Positions 35,763 to 44,251 are shown, counted from the first letter of the stretch. The stretch: DNA of 50,314 nucleotides from Virgibacillus aidingensis (GCF_010994035.1 NZ_WIXN01000025.1:1-50314), one strand, 5' to 3'. Translations and numbers: made by a program. The notes: generated by a model from the letters alone, not told the origin.

Positions 35763-36425
35763 ATGAGGGTGTTAGAAAGGCTTGCAAGTTTAATAAGAAA
35801 ATATCCTATAAAATCTATATTTATCACGGTTACCATTGTGATTATGTCGGCAGTTGGTGTATCAAACATTTTCATGGCTACCGGTAATGACACGTTGGTG
35901 GAAAGCAGTTCAGATGTATATCAGGATAATTTAATGCTAGAAGAAGAATTTGGCGGCGAAACGATTATGGTTTTGTACGAATCGAACGATCTGCTGACAC
36001 CTGATCATTTAGAGCATATGAAAGGGCTGGAGAATATACTTGAAATGAATGATGCCATTTACAGTATCATTAGTCCGGTCACACTCGTAGAAGAAATAGC
36101 CAATCATCAATCTGAAACGTTTCAGAATGGCATATTGGAAATAATTGATGGACTGAATGAAATGGGAAGTCAATTAGAAGACATTGGAAGTGAGCTGAAA
36201 GAAAATACGGAAAGTGACCCAGGAATGGATTTTCCTGCATTCAATGAACCGGAACTCCCTGAAGTGGAAGGTCCGGAACTTCCGGAGTTTGGTGTGGAAT
36301 TTCCCGGCATGGATGACCCCAATTTTCCTGAGTTAGCAGAATTTGATCCTCCTGGATTGGGATTCGCCCCCCGGAACTTGATGATATGGAAATGCCGGAT
36401 ATGGAAGATCAAATGGATGAGTTAG
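35763..36425 (+). CDS. MMPL/RND exporter, N-terminal part (frameshifted)
   Basis: The first 220 codons of an RND-superfamily (MMPL) exporter: an N-terminal cytosolic helix and TM1 (residues 15-40, SIFITVTIVIMSAVG), then the start of the first extracytoplasmic loop, which turns into a Pro/Glu/Asp-rich stretch (EPELPEVEGPELPEFG). AGGAGG six bases upstream selects the ATG at 35763. After the run of six C at 36367-36372 the frame departs from the acidic pattern and stops at 36425. With one extra C the next open frame would continue as PPELDDMEMPD. It is therefore one gene with the following frame, broken by a real or sequencing indel. Confidence 0.75.
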   Translation: MRVLERLASLIRKYPIKSIFITVTIVIMSAVGVSNIFMATGNDTLVESSSDVYQDNLMLEEEFGGETIMVLYESNDLLTPDHLEHMKGLENILEMNDAIYSIISPVTLVEEIANHQSETFQNGILEIIDGLNEMGSQLEDIGSELKENTESDPGMDFPAFNEPELPEVEGPELPEFGVEFPGMDDPNFPELAEFDPPGLGFAPRNLMIWKCRIWKIKWMS

Positions 36426-37705
36426 ATGAAGGATTCTCAAATATGATCGGTGCTCAGCAACAATTGGAGGATGGTACGGAAGGGCTTGTTGAAGGGTATG
36501 CCGCATTTAGCGGGCAATTAAACGGATTAGGTCAAAGTCTGAATGAACTGGCAGAGAATATGGAAGATTCCCCTGAAAGGGAACAGTTGCAAGAGCGAAG
36601 CCAGGAGTTAATTGTCCTATCAGAGCAAATGTCCCAAATATCTGAAGAGACAAGTCAGCTTTCCCAAATCTCAGTACAAACTATAGAAGGCTTAAACAAT
36701 ATACAACAAAACCTGAATGAACAGCTGCAAAAGCAAAAAGAATTACAGGTTCATATGCAAAAACAGGAAGAAATGCAAGCTCTGCAGCAGGCACAACAAG
36801 AACAAGTACAGCAGGAAATGAAGGAACAACAGGAACAAATGAAACGGGAGATGCAAAAACAGCAGGCAGCGCAGCAGGAGGAATTGCAGCGTGAAATGGA
36901 GGCGCAGCAGGAGTTCCAAAAAAAAGAATTGCGAGAGGAAATGCAACAACAGCAAGATGCACAGCAGGTAGAAATGCAAGAGGAAATGGAAGTTCAACAG
37001 GCTGAAAGGGAAGCAGAAATGCAAGATTTTCAAGATGAGATGGAAGAAAAACAGGCAGAACAGACGGAGATGTTAAGTACACTTAGGGACGGCCTCGTTG
37101 AAATGGGAGAAAGCCTGCAATCGATTAGTGAAAATATCGATACGATGTATGGTTATTCCGACATCATGACTCCCGGCTTACCTGAAAGCCAGGATACATT
37201 GGATAATATGATTTACGACGATGATGACGAACTCCGTCCAATGTTTGAAGAAGTGGTTGTTGACGAATCATATATGCTTATGATGATCCGGCTGGAAGGA
37301 GAAACAGATGATGCGGATAAAGGGGAAGTCGTCAATGAAATAAATGCCTACTTTGAATCGGAAGAACTTGAAACTGCAGATACACTGGTTTCAGGAAAGC
37401 CAGTACTCGATAATGAAATTCGGTCTTCTATGCAGGAAAGCATACAAAAAATGATGGCGACAGCACTAGTAGTCATGGTCATTGTATTATTTCTCGTCTT
37501 TAAAGTTCGTTGGCGTTTATTGCCATTAATAACTGTTCTTATTGCAGTTATCGTAACAGTCGGTTTAATGGGTTGGATGCAAATACCAATTACCATGGTA
37601 TCCATGGCTGTTTTCCCCATTTTAATTGGGCTTGGAATTGATTATGCCATTCAGTTCCAAAATAGGTATGCTGAGGAGACGACTGAGGAGGATTCACATG
37701 AATAA
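36386..37705 (+). CDS. MMPL/RND exporter, middle part with Q/E coiled coil
   Basis: Continuation of the exporter in the next frame, with no ribosome site of its own. Residues about 110-230 form a highly charged Gln/Glu/Met coiled coil (QEQVQQEMKEQQEQMKREMQ) inside the first extracytoplasmic loop, an unusual insertion for MMPL proteins. The rest of the porter loop follows, then TM2-TM4 (ATALVVMVIVLFLVF, then VSMAVFPILIGLGIDYAIQF with the conserved GLGIDY motif). It stops at TAA 37703-37705, after helix 4, where a normal RND protein would continue to helix 5. Confidence 0.75.
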   Translation: MEMPDMEDQMDELDEGFSNMIGAQQQLEDGTEGLVEGYAAFSGQLNGLGQSLNELAENMEDSPEREQLQERSQELIVLSEQMSQISEETSQLSQISVQTIEGLNNIQQNLNEQLQKQKELQVHMQKQEEMQALQQAQQEQVQQEMKEQQEQMKREMQKQQAAQQEELQREMEAQQEFQKKELREEMQQQQDAQQVEMQEEMEVQQAEREAEMQDFQDEMEEKQAEQTEMLSTLRDGLVEMGESLQSISENIDTMYGYSDIMTPGLPESQDTLDNMIYDDDDELRPMFEEVVVDESYMLMMIRLEGETDDADKGEVVNEINAYFESEELETADTLVSGKPVLDNEIRSSMQESIQKMMATALVVMVIVLFLVFKVRWRLLPLITVLIAVIVTVGLMGWMQIPITMVSMAVFPILIGLGIDYAIQFQNRYAEETTEEDSHE

Positions 37706-39086
37706 TCATAAAAACAGAGTAAAAAAAGCATTAACAAAAACGATAACAAAAATGGTTCCTGCAGTATTTACCGCCATGATTGCTACCGCCCTGGGTTTTG
37801 TAGCCTTATACACCTCACCTGTACCTATGATTCAGGACTTTGGTAAAATGTTAACCATCGGATTGGTTGTTAGTTTTATTCTTGGTATTTTTCTTTCAAT
37901 AACATTATTGTTCGCGAGTGATTATTTCTTTAGCGAAGGAGGAAAAAAGAAACAACAAAAAGAAAAAAGAACAGATTCAAGAATGAACAAAACGCTTGAT
38001 TGGATTACAAAAAAATCGATAACCATACGCTGGATCATCATTCCGCTCGCACTGCTTACAGCCGCATTTGGAATTTGGATCGATGTTGATGCAGCCGCAG
38101 AGACAGATGTGGAAAGTTTTATGCCTCAAGATTTACAAGCGCTGGAAGATATTCATAAATTACGGGATATTGTCGGAACCACAGAGCAATTATCCATTGT
38201 ATATGAAGGGGAGGAATTTATTTCAGATGAAGTACTTTTATGGGTGGATGAGCTGACGGAATCGCTCCCCGAGGAATTTTCCGATACTGTTGCAGACACA
38301 AAGTCCATTACGGATATTGTAAAACAAATGAATGATGGGGAACTGCCTGAAAGCGAGGAATTTTATGAACAGCTGATTGATATACCCGAAGATCAATTGA
38401 AACTTTTTTTGAATGAATCCGAGACAAAAGGGGTCATCACCTTAGGAATTATTAAGATGGAAGCAGTGGATTTAGAATTATTCATCGACGAATTAGCTAT
38501 TTATCTGGAAGAAAATGAGACGGATGCTGTGGATACAACCATAACAGGAAAAGCGGTTTTGGATGTGGAGATGATGCAGGGGCTTACCACGGGAAGGTAT
38601 CAAATGACTTTACTTGGTATGGGATTAGTATTTTTAAGTTTATTCATTATTTACAGGCATCCTGTGAAGGCATTCATTCCTTTATTGCCTATTTTATTTA
38701 TTGTAGGCTGGTCAGGATTGATCATGTACTGTTTTGATATAAGTTACACACCGCTGACTGCTACATTGGGAGCGTTAATCATCGGGATTGGTACAGAATT
38801 TACGGTATTGTCCATGGAACGGTTTTATGAAGAGAAAAAGAAAGGTCATAAAAGCATTCATGCGATTCAAACAACGAATAAAACAATCGGTAAAGCTGTT
38901 TTTGCTTCCGCTTTAACGACGATTGGCGGATTTAGTGCACTGCTCGCCTCTGACTTCGTTATTCTGAACAATTTTGGGATCATGACATTGATTAATATAT
39001 CCCTTGCTTTATTTTCTACAGTGGTTATTTTGCCATCCGTCTTGATTATTTTGGATCGATTTGTAAAAATAAAGAATATAAAGTAG
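37698..39086 (+). CDS. MMPL/RND exporter, C-terminal part
   Basis: A 462-aa part carrying TM5-TM6 of the first half (VFTAMIATALGFVALYTSP) and the complete second RND half: TM7, a second extracytoplasmic loop without coiled coil, and TM8-TM12 with GALIIGIGTEFTVLSMERF. It starts at an ATG overlapping the preceding stop (ATGAATAA), with GAGGAGG six bases upstream. It could thus be a separately translated subunit or the result of a second frameshift. The transported substrate is unknown; MMPL proteins move lipids or hydrophobic compounds. Confidence 0.75.
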   Translation: MNNHKNRVKKALTKTITKMVPAVFTAMIATALGFVALYTSPVPMIQDFGKMLTIGLVVSFILGIFLSITLLFASDYFFSEGGKKKQQKEKRTDSRMNKTLDWITKKSITIRWIIIPLALLTAAFGIWIDVDAAAETDVESFMPQDLQALEDIHKLRDIVGTTEQLSIVYEGEEFISDEVLLWVDELTESLPEEFSDTVADTKSITDIVKQMNDGELPESEEFYEQLIDIPEDQLKLFLNESETKGVITLGIIKMEAVDLELFIDELAIYLEENETDAVDTTITGKAVLDVEMMQGLTTGRYQMTLLGMGLVFLSLFIIYRHPVKAFIPLLPILFIVGWSGLIMYCFDISYTPLTATLGALIIGIGTEFTVLSMERFYEEKKKGHKSIHAIQTTNKTIGKAVFASALTTIGGFSALLASDFVILNNFGIMTLINISLALFSTVVILPSVLIILDRFVKIKNIK

Positions 39087-39149
39087 TTTTTATGCAACTA
39101 TGGATTTCGAGGAAAGCCCTGGTTACAAATAAGACAGAAGGTGAGTAAT

Positions 39150-39734
39150 TTGCGGGACAAAACAGAGCAGATATTTAAAGGAGCAATAGCTGTTTTTATA
39201 AAAAAAGGATTGCAGGCAACAACGCAGGAAGTAGCTGAAGAAGCTGATGTTGCTGAGGTAACATTATACCGGAAGTTTTCCACAAAAGAAAATCTTTTTG
39301 TTACTGCGCTCAAAAATGTATTGGAGAAGAAGTTTCATTCCCGTGTATTGGAAATGGCCAAAGAGGACGACACGGAAATATTTTTTAGAAAGATTATTGA
39401 AAACCGATTGGAAATATTATCGAAAAACGAACAGCTCGTAAAAATGCTTTTATCGGAAAGTTTAAGAGGAAATTTATCTGGTAAATTAAATCTGCCGGAA
39501 ATTATTTTTTCAAGTTTAAAGGAGGGTTTGGAACATCATTTTCAATCTAATATGCAGAAAGTGGATGTAGATTTTTGTGCCAGACAGCTGTCAGGTATTT
39601 TTTTAAGCTATATTGCCTTGCCCGGCAGCCAGCCATTTAATAAACTGACAAAAGAGGAGAAAAAGGATATTGTTGAAAAACATGCAAAATCAGTTCTTGC
39701 TGTATTGGAAATATGTCATAACTCCGGATCTTAA
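39150..39734 (+). CDS. TetR family transcriptional regulator
   Basis: A 194-aa TetR regulator. The N-terminal helix-turn-helix reads TQEVAEEADVAEVTLYRKFS, followed by the usual KENLF; the C-terminal half is a helical ligand-binding domain. The start is TTG at 39150 with AAGGTGAG just before; GTG at 39141 is an alternative. It lies about 60 bp behind the MMPL gene and probably represses it through the palindrome at 35706-35725 (inference). Confidence 0.85.
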   Translation: MRDKTEQIFKGAIAVFIKKGLQATTQEVAEEADVAEVTLYRKFSTKENLFVTALKNVLEKKFHSRVLEMAKEDDTEIFFRKIIENRLEILSKNEQLVKMLLSESLRGNLSGKLNLPEIIFSSLKEGLEHHFQSNMQKVDVDFCARQLSGIFLSYIALPGSQPFNKLTKEEKKDIVEKHAKSVLAVLEICHNSGS

Positions 39735-40124
39735 TACAGTAATCCGATTCTGGTAATAACTTAGCATTTTATAGTAGTAAAAGCATTGACATGAAGTGGA
39801 ACACCCGTAGATAGGTGACAAATACTTCAACAAGATGCAAGGTTCACAACAGAACTATAATCTACAGTAAATGAAGGGGGTCAATTTGGGTCCCTTTTTT
39901 CGTGTTTGTTAAGAAATAGAATATAATAACTAAGATCAATTAAATCACTTAATCCTCTTTTAAAATCATATTTGGTGAATAACATGTAGTATGATTACGT
40001 CATCCTGATGCAGAGTTGCTGCCAAAAACTATAAAGTAAAGCTGGAATGTAACCCTGTTTCAAGTCAATTACAACTTCATATTGCTGTATTGGAATTTCG
40101 GCAGGAGGACATCGGGATGATAAG
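39735..40124. other. Intergenic region with a weak terminator
   Basis: AAGGG at 39874-39878 pairs with CCCTT at 39892-39896 before six T, a weak terminator for the TetR gene. Beyond it, a short open stretch (about 40010-40125) reads VAAKNYKVKLECNP without a start or ribosome site and may be a gene remnant. Not identified. Confidence 0.4.
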
Positions 40125-40153
40125 TTGACAAAATACCTATACCGGTATATTAT
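40125..40153 (+). promoter_or_regulatory. Promoter with CstR-type operator 1
   Basis: TTGACA (40125-40130), 17 bp, TATTAT (40148-40153): a near-consensus sigma-A promoter. The spacer holds ATACC-TATACC-GGTAT (40133-40148), and within it TATACCGGTATA is a perfect 12-bp palindrome. The architecture is the same as at five other sites in the sulfur island, so binding by the CstR-like regulator at 44709 is likely. Confidence 0.75.
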
Positions 40154-40221
40154 TGAGTCGCAAACAGAAGATTATAGGATGGATGTCGCTTTATTATAAG
40201 CTTATTTTTTTAAACTATATA

Positions 40222-40237
40222 ATACGGTGTGGGGTAT
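40222..40237 (+). promoter_or_regulatory. CstR-type operator 2
   Basis: ATACG-GTGTGG-GGTAT, one mismatch from the ATACC-N6-GGTAT pattern, 89 bp downstream of operator 1 and just upstream of the rhodanese start region. It adjoins TATAAT, possibly a second -10. Confidence 0.55.
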
Positions 40238-40278
40238 GAGGAGAGGGGGTTACTGAAGTGTAGACAATAATTCGAATA

Positions 40279-40620
40279 TTGATCATTATTGCAGTAATAT
40301 GGTTTGTCATGAGCAGGTTTATGCCTGTAAAAGGAGTGGGTCATATTACAGTACAGGATGCAAAAGCTAAATTGAAGGATAAAAACATACAGTTTATCGA
40401 TGTGTGTACTCCAGTTGAATATAAAGCAAATCACAGGAAGCCATTTAAAAATATTCCGCTGGCACAGCTTGCGAATCAAACGAAGAAACTGGACAAAAGT
40501 AAAGAAGTAGTCATCATTTGCCAAACAGGAATGAGAAGCATGCGAGCTGCAAAAATATTAAAGAGACAGGACTTTGAGAAAGTGACCATTGTGAAAGGCG
40601 GCATGAGTACCTGGGTCTAG
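40279..40620 (+). CDS. Membrane-anchored rhodanese-like protein, damaged start
   Basis: A 113-aa single-domain rhodanese (sulfur transferase) with an N-terminal helix (LIIIAVIWFVMSRF) and active-site loop IICQTGMRS carrying the persulfide-forming Cys. The usual IDVRTP motif is IDVCTP here. The start is unclear: the ribosome-site-like GAGGAGAGGGGG precedes a GTG at 40258, whose second codon is TAG. The open frame then begins only at a TTG (40279) without a ribosome site. This may be a recent nonsense mutation. It is first in a unit with the methyltransferase and DUF302 genes. Confidence 0.7.
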   Translation: MIIIAVIWFVMSRFMPVKGVGHITVQDAKAKLKDKNIQFIDVCTPVEYKANHRKPFKNIPLAQLANQTKKLDKSKEVVIICQTGMRSMRAAKILKRQDFEKVTIVKGGMSTWV

Positions 40621-40635
40621 AGAAGGGATGTGAAA

Positions 40636-41208
40636 ATGATGTCTGAAAAGCGGTTTAATCCTGAGAAGGCAGATATGTTGATAGGTTTGGAGCGTAAAAA
40701 ACTTTTACCTCCTGATAAAATCGTGGGTTTGTTGAATATTGAACCTGACGATACGATTGCAGATCTCGGTGCAGGGAATGGTTATTTTGCAATTCCCATG
40801 GCAAAACAATCGAAGGATACGCTGTATGCCGTTGATATCGAACCGAAAATGCTTGAAATGTTAAGAGAAAATGCCCGAAAAGAACAAGTGAAGAACATTA
40901 CGTATGTGGAAAGTGACTTTGATCCTATTCAGCTTGAAGATCATTCTGTAAGCAAGGTAATGATCTCTTTTGTCATGCATGAGGTACCCGATATAAATAA
41001 AACATTAAGTGAAATAAGGCGGATCCTAAAACCGGGAGGCACGATGCTTATCATAGAATGGGAAGCTGTAGAAACAGGATCCGGACCACCTGTTCATATA
41101 AGAATTTCCTCAGATGAAATGGTGAAGATATTGGAGAAAAAAGGTTTTGGGGCAGAAGCTATCTCATTGAATCCTGAAAACTATGGTGTAAAAGCAGTTA
41201 TTGTTTAA
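40636..41208 (+). CDS. Class I SAM-dependent methyltransferase
   Basis: A 190-aa Rossmann-fold methyltransferase with motif I DLGAGNGYF, an acidic end of strand 2 (AVDIEPKML) and a post-motif EIRRILKPGG. AAGGGA eight bases upstream supports the ATG at 40636. It starts 15 bp after the rhodanese stop. The substrate is unknown; given the neighbours it might methylate a thiol, sulfide, arsenic or metal species (inference). Confidence 0.85.
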   Translation: MMSEKRFNPEKADMLIGLERKKLLPPDKIVGLLNIEPDDTIADLGAGNGYFAIPMAKQSKDTLYAVDIEPKMLEMLRENARKEQVKNITYVESDFDPIQLEDHSVSKVMISFVMHEVPDINKTLSEIRRILKPGGTMLIIEWEAVETGSGPPVHIRISSDEMVKILEKKGFGAEAISLNPENYGVKAVIV

Positions 41209-41243
41209 AAAATAGAATTAAAATAAAAAAGGAGCTGACTTAT

Positions 41244-41630
41244 ATGTTTCATTACACAGTGGAAACAGACCAAACGATGGAGGAAGCGATACAGTCACTG
41301 GAAAAAAGCTTAAAAGAAGATAAATTCGGTGTCCTATGGCAATTTGACTTGAAAGAAACACTCAATAATAAAGGGTTTGAGTTTGAGCAGCCGTACAGGG
41401 TACTGGAAGTTTGTAATCCGCTAGAGGCTCAGAGAATATTAACCAAAAATCAGATGGTCGGCTATTTCCTGCCATGTAAAATTGTCGTTTATGAAGCGGA
41501 TGGAAAAGTGAAAATCGGCATGCCTAAGCCTACTGCTTTGATTGAATTGGCAGAAGACGATGCACTGATGGACATTGCCCGGGATGTGGAAAATAAACTG
41601 ATTCATGCGATTGATAAAAGTATAAAGTAG
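41244..41630 (+). CDS. DUF302 family protein
   Basis: A 128-aa cytosolic protein of the DUF302 family. Seen are FGVLWQFDLKETLNNKGFEF and VLEVCNPLEAQRIL (one Cys), then MVGYFLPCKIVVYE (second Cys). AAAGGAG precedes the ATG. DUF302 proteins are frequent beside sulfur-oxidation and rhodanese genes, but their biochemical role is not established. Third gene of the rhodanese-methyltransferase unit. Confidence 0.8.
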   Translation: MFHYTVETDQTMEEAIQSLEKSLKEDKFGVLWQFDLKETLNNKGFEFEQPYRVLEVCNPLEAQRILTKNQMVGYFLPCKIVVYEADGKVKIGMPKPTALIELAEDDALMDIARDVENKLIHAIDKSIK

Positions 41631-41642
41631 CTATAGTTAATT

Positions 41643-41676
41643 GGGCAATTAAGGTCAAATGTGCCTGATTGTCCTT
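41643..41676 (+). terminator. Possible terminator after DUF302 gene
   Basis: GGGCAAT pairs with ATTGTCC (one G-T pair), followed by a short T-run. Moderate quality. Confidence 0.45.
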
Positions 41677-41875
41677 TTCATTTACCTAGCTGTCTCGTTC
41701 AGGAAATGCCGGAACATTTTATCTGGTGGTTTTGTTTACAATAATATCATTGTTTATAAATGGGTACGTAAAAAAAACTGGCTCGGAAAGTATTAGGAAC
41801 TTGCTGAAGTAAAATTACGCACCAGTTATATGGCAACAATCTTGTATCGATCTATTTCCCACCCATTTTCCGTTC

Positions 41876-41918
41876 TTGACATTTGTATATCAACTTGTTA
41901 CTATACCCATAGGGGTAA
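41876..41918 (+). promoter_or_regulatory. Promoter with CstR-type operator 3 (sulP unit)
   Basis: TTGACA (41876-41881), 17 bp, TACTAT (41899-41904). The operator ATACC-CATAGG-GGTAA (41903-41918) overlaps the end of the -10, so binding would block open-complex formation. It lies 50 bases before the leader ORF. Confidence 0.7.
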
Positions 41919-41967
41919 TGGTATAAATGAATTTCAATTTAAGATAAATAGAGAAGGAGTTAGTTTT

Positions 41968-42042
41968 ATGTCAATAAAAGAAAGGGAGAGAAGGCATGCT
42001 GAAAAAATTTTTTCCTGCACTGGACTGGATGCTTTCTTATAA
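41968..42042 (+). CDS. Short leader ORF overlapping sulP start
   Basis: A 24-codon frame (MSIKERERRHAEKIFS...) starting at an ATG with AAGGAG eight bases upstream, a better ribosome site than that of sulP. It overlaps the first 47 bases of sulP in another frame. It could couple or attenuate sulP translation, or simply provide ribosome loading. The basic peptide has no known relative. Confidence 0.45.
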   Translation: MSIKERERRHAEKIFSCTGLDAFL

Positions 42043-43657
42043 AAAGTCTGATTTAAGCGGGGATTTAACAGCTGGATTAATTGTAGCAGTAATGCTTATC
42101 CCACAGGGAATGGCTTATGCGATGTTGGCTGGATTGCCTCCAGTGGTTGGTCTGTATGCTTCCACGATCCCCTTAATTATTTATGCATTATTTGGAACTT
42201 CACGCCAGCTTGCTGTTGGGCCGGTCGCAATGGTTTCCTTACTGGTACTGGCCGGGGTATCTACCTTGGCGGAACCGGGGTCCGGTGAGTATATTTCTTT
42301 AACACTGCTGCTTATGCTGATGATTGGATTGATACAATTTCTGATGGGAGTATTGCGCCTCGGTTTTCTGGTCAACTTTTTATCCCATGCCGTCATCAGC
42401 GGATTCACCTCTGCTGCAGCGATCATCATCGGAATCAGTCAATTAAAAGATTTAATTGGTGTTAATTTGGAAGCAGACCATGCAATCATGCAGCTTTGGG
42501 AAGCTGTGGCAAACATATCGGAAATTAACCTGGTTACACTTGGGGTAGGATTGGGGAGTATTGCACTTCTTATTCTCTTTAAAAAATACGTTCGTAAAAT
42601 TCCGGGCCCCATCGTGGTTGTGGCAGTGAGTATTCTGCTTGTTTCCCAATTAAACCTTGAAAGGTTCGGTCTATCCATTGTAGGAGAGGTGCCTCAAGGT
42701 TTGCCGGCATTTTCCATACCGACGTTCAGCATCGATGCAGTCATTGCATTACTGCCGATTGCTTTAACGATATCATTTGTTGGTTTCATGGAATCTATTG
42801 CCATGGGAAAAGCGATTGCTGCAAAGGAAAAATACAAGATTGAGCCGAATAAAGAGCTGGTTGGTCTGGGGCTTGCCAACGTAGGTGGATCCTTCTTTTC
42901 AGCCTATCCGGTAACAGGTGGATTCTCCCGTTCTGCAGTTAATTACGAATCAGGGGCAAGGACACCACTTGCTTCCATTATTACAGCGGTATTAATCATA
43001 CTCACTCTTATATTTTTTACCGGATTTTTCTACTATCTGCCCCAGGCAGTTTTGGCAGCAATTATTATGGTTGCTGTTTACGGTTTAATAGATTTAAAAG
43101 AAGCCAGACATTTATTTAAAGTCCGCAGTGCAGATGGATGGATCTGGGCAGTTACCTTTTTGGCGACACTTCTCATCGGCATTGAACAGGGCATATTAAT
43201 CGGATTGGCTTTTTCATTAATTGTTTTTATTGCAAGAAGTGCTTATCCGCATGTAGCTGAATTAGGTTATTTGCCGGAAAAAAATGTCTTTCGTAATATT
43301 CGACGATATCCGGAAGCAGAAGTGGACCCGGAAGTATTAATATTCAGGGTGGATGCTTCTCTCTATTTTGCAAATATGACTTTTTTAGAGGATAAATTAT
43401 GTCAGCGCGCAGCTGAAAAAACGGATTTGAAATGGTTCATTTTAGATTTCTCCGGCGTCAATTCAATGGATGCAGTTGCTATTCAAACGCTGGAAGAAAT
43501 GATGGAAACATGCAGCAGGGGAAATGTACAATTTCTATTTTCCGGCATTAAGGGCCCCGTGATGGATCTTTTGAAGAAAGCGGAATGGGATGAGAAATTT
43601 AAAGGTCAAATAGAATATGTAACCCTGAGGAATACCCTGAAAGCAATCGGCAAATAA
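41996..43657 (+). CDS. SulP family anion transporter with STAS domain
   Basis: A 553-aa SLC26/SulP permease: about 12-14 helices (residues 15-420; motifs AVMLIPQGMAYAMLAGLPP and NYESGARTPLAS), then a cytosolic STAS domain (about 440-550, LDFSGVNSMDAVAI). SulP proteins carry sulfate, sulfite-like anions or bicarbonate. The neighbouring beta-carbonic anhydrase argues for bicarbonate, while the CstR-type operator upstream argues for a sulfur anion; sequence alone does not decide. The ATG at 41996 follows GAGAAGG closely. Confidence 0.88.
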   Translation: MLKKFFPALDWMLSYKKSDLSGDLTAGLIVAVMLIPQGMAYAMLAGLPPVVGLYASTIPLIIYALFGTSRQLAVGPVAMVSLLVLAGVSTLAEPGSGEYISLTLLLMLMIGLIQFLMGVLRLGFLVNFLSHAVISGFTSAAAIIIGISQLKDLIGVNLEADHAIMQLWEAVANISEINLVTLGVGLGSIALLILFKKYVRKIPGPIVVVAVSILLVSQLNLERFGLSIVGEVPQGLPAFSIPTFSIDAVIALLPIALTISFVGFMESIAMGKAIAAKEKYKIEPNKELVGLGLANVGGSFFSAYPVTGGFSRSAVNYESGARTPLASIITAVLIILTLIFFTGFFYYLPQAVLAAIIMVAVYGLIDLKEARHLFKVRSADGWIWAVTFLATLLIGIEQGILIGLAFSLIVFIARSAYPHVAELGYLPEKNVFRNIRRYPEAEVDPEVLIFRVDASLYFANMTFLEDKLCQRAAEKTDLKWFILDFSGVNSMDAVAIQTLEEMMETCSRGNVQFLFSGIKGPVMDLLKKAEWDEKFKGQIEYVTLRNTLKAIGK

Positions 43658-43671
43658 GGGAGGCGGAACAG

Positions 43672-44220
43672 TTGGATAAACAGGAATTGCGCAAAAGAAA
43701 TGAGGCATTTGTCCGTAAAATAATAGAAGAAGATCCGTTATATTTTGATGAATTAAAGAAAGGACAAACACCGGAGTTTTTTATGCTGTCCTGCAGTGAT
43801 TCACGTGTCAGCCCTTCCGTAATAACACAGATGCCGCTGGGAAATATATTTGTGCACCGGAATATTGCGAATCAGGTGGATACGAGGGATGAAAGTTTCT
43901 CTGCCAGTCTTTATTACGCATTGAAGTATCTTAAGGTGAAAAAAATTATCATTAAAGGGCATACCGACTGTGGGGGAATTAAAGCAGCCTGGTCGGAAAC
44001 GGCTGACGAAGAGCTGCAGGGATGGGTCTCGAAGATTCGGAGCAGTTTGCCGGATAAAAGTGAAGTGGTTAATTCTACAAATGAACTCTCAAAGATAAAT
44101 GTATTAAAGCAAGTGGAACATCTGAAAAATCATCCTGTTTATCAAGCTTATGGTAAGAAAGTGGAAGTAAGGGGCTGTTTGTTTCATGTGGAGTCAGGGG
44201 AATTGGAAAGATTGATTTAA
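43672..44220 (+). CDS. Beta-class carbonic anhydrase
   Basis: A 182-aa cytosolic enzyme interconverting CO2 and bicarbonate. Zinc ligands are Cys41 (SCSDSRV), His97 and Cys100 (GHTDCGG); the Asp43-Arg45 dyad is present. The start is TTG at 43672 after GGGAGGCGG. It lies 14 bp behind sulP, so one transcript. The sulP-carbonic anhydrase pairing (sometimes a fusion) is known in bacteria and suggests functional coupling with bicarbonate flux. Confidence 0.9.
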   Translation: MDKQELRKRNEAFVRKIIEEDPLYFDELKKGQTPEFFMLSCSDSRVSPSVITQMPLGNIFVHRNIANQVDTRDESFSASLYYALKYLKVKKIIIKGHTDCGGIKAAWSETADEELQGWVSKIRSSLPDKSEVVNSTNELSKINVLKQVEHLKNHPVYQAYGKKVEVRGCLFHVESGELERLI

Positions 44221-44251
44221 ATTTTGACAGCAAAAAGAAAATAATTTACCC

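Noticed and set aside
36681-37082. Long minus-strand frame opposite the MMPL coiled coil
   Set aside because: It mirrors the low-complexity CAG/GAA codons of the plus strand, has no ribosome site and gives a Leu/Pro-rich nonsense protein.
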